The translations under genes were made by a program, and so were the position numbers. From an uncultured Paraglaciecola sp. (lineage in GTDB: Bacteria > Pseudomonadota > Gammaproteobacteria > Enterobacterales > Alteromonadaceae): a stretch of DNA of 64,000 nucleotides. Shown here piece by piece: positions 63,765 through 64,000 of the stretch; the first letter of the stretch is position 1; the number at the start of each line of letters is the position of its first letter. The stretch is taken from the NCBI RefSeq assembly GCF_937123705.1, contig NZ_CAKZKO010000031.1, forward strand, positions 1 to 64,000. Direction: 5' to 3'. The notes beneath the pieces are model-generated. The model was given only the letters and a program-made list of their open reading frames with translations, was not told the DNA's origin and ran no database searches.

Positions 63765-64000
63765 TTAGTAGTTGGCATTTCCCGGTGTTCTTGGGAAGGC
63801 AATCACATCGCGGACATTTTGCATTCCTGTAACATAGGCCACTAAACGCTCGAAGCCTAGACCAAAGCCAGAGTGGGGCACAGTACCGTATTTACGTAGA
63901 TCTCGATACCAACTGTAGTCTTCTGGGCTAAGGTTCATTTCTGCTAAGCGGCGGTCAAATACATCAAGGCGCTCTTCACGTTGCGAGCCACCTATGATTT
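63765..64000 (-). CDS. asnS: Asparaginyl-tRNA synthetase, C-terminal part
   Basis: Only the last 78 codons lie in the window; the gene continues beyond 64000. The frame reads [20 protein letters not shown], then [20 protein letters not shown] and [20 protein letters not shown] before the stop. GFGLGFERL is class II motif 3, and RDVIAFPR is the AsnS C-terminus. It charges tRNA-Asn with asparagine. Confidence 0.97.
   Translation of the reverse strand, partial: IIGGSQREERLDVFDRRLAEMNLSPEDYSWYRDLRKYGTVPHSGFGLGFERLVAYVTGMQNVRDVIAFPRTPGNANY

Noticed and set aside
1..64000. CRISPR arrays, rRNA operons, intact insertion sequences, intact tRNA genes
   Set aside because: Reading both strands I saw no regularly spaced repeats, no rRNA signature and no transposase gene; no tRNA could be folded by eye.

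Overview
The window reads as a chromosomal segment of a marine gammaproteobacterium of the order Alteromonadales, probably an Alteromonadaceae member close to Paraglaciecola/Glaciecola. This is an inference from gene content: a DUF2986 protein, DUF3820, YceH, an MSHA-type pilin, the smrB-prmB-aroC neighbourhood, the metK / tkt-epd-pgk-fba block, TonB/PepSY iron uptake and many exported lipoprotein peptidases. Most of it is dense core genome in short operons.

Region by region. 1-450 is a mosaic non-coding repeat with an inverted partner at 33046-33650. 454-5437 is an oxidative cluster: molybdopterin and [2Fe-2S] subunits of an isoquinoline-1-oxidoreductase-like enzyme, divergent from an SDR dehydrogenase and a Rieske oxygenase. 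5524-11876 holds YceH, a MarR regulator, a degenerate AAA+ protein, serA (behind a MetJ-like operator), rsmE, mscS and an M48 lipoprotein protease. 12160-19305 is metK and the tkt/epd/pgk/class I aldolase block. 19527-26424 has a ppk remnant, a GcvR-like protein, phosphate uptake (DUF47/Pit), panE, a pseudouridine synthase, an Hpt protein and gshA. 26519-32911 has a lysozyme-fold lipoprotein, DUF2986, an alpha/beta hydrolase lacking the nucleophile serine, smrB, prmB, aroC, an HcaT-like transporter and a cold-shock gene. 33724-38032 is ansA and two exported peptidases.

38149-45584 is an accessory island bounded by a 61-bp direct repeat (56/61 identical). Its core is a small integron. The integrase intI (42079-43044) is broken by one in-frame TGA. 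Three cassettes run away from it, each recognised by a matching GTTRRRY / RYYYAAC pair: two small membrane proteins and a BrnT/BrnA toxin-antitoxin pair. The island also has a HigB/HigA-like pair behind a perfect palindrome, a second tyrosine recombinase broken by a frameshift, a PEGA-domain lipoprotein and an unknown 177-aa protein. Next to it lies a TonB-dependent receptor / PepSY pair for iron-siderophore uptake.

49618-64000 returns to chromosome-like content: a secreted HExxH metallopeptidase coupled to a tiny ORF, three small conserved proteins, an MSHA-type pilin, and a tightly packed minus-strand run pqiA-pqiB-pqiC-diguanylate cyclase-Atm1-type ABC exporter-DUF3820. Then come an M13 peptidase, a zinc-type dehydrogenase, a lipoprotein and the 3' end of asnS.

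The least ordinary material is the fossilised integron island, the MetJ-like operator on serA, the P-loop-less AAA+ protein, the pqi-diguanylate cyclase arrangement and the modular hairpin repeats. I found no CRISPR array, rRNA, intact tRNA or intact insertion sequence. No clearly undescribed system is demonstrated.
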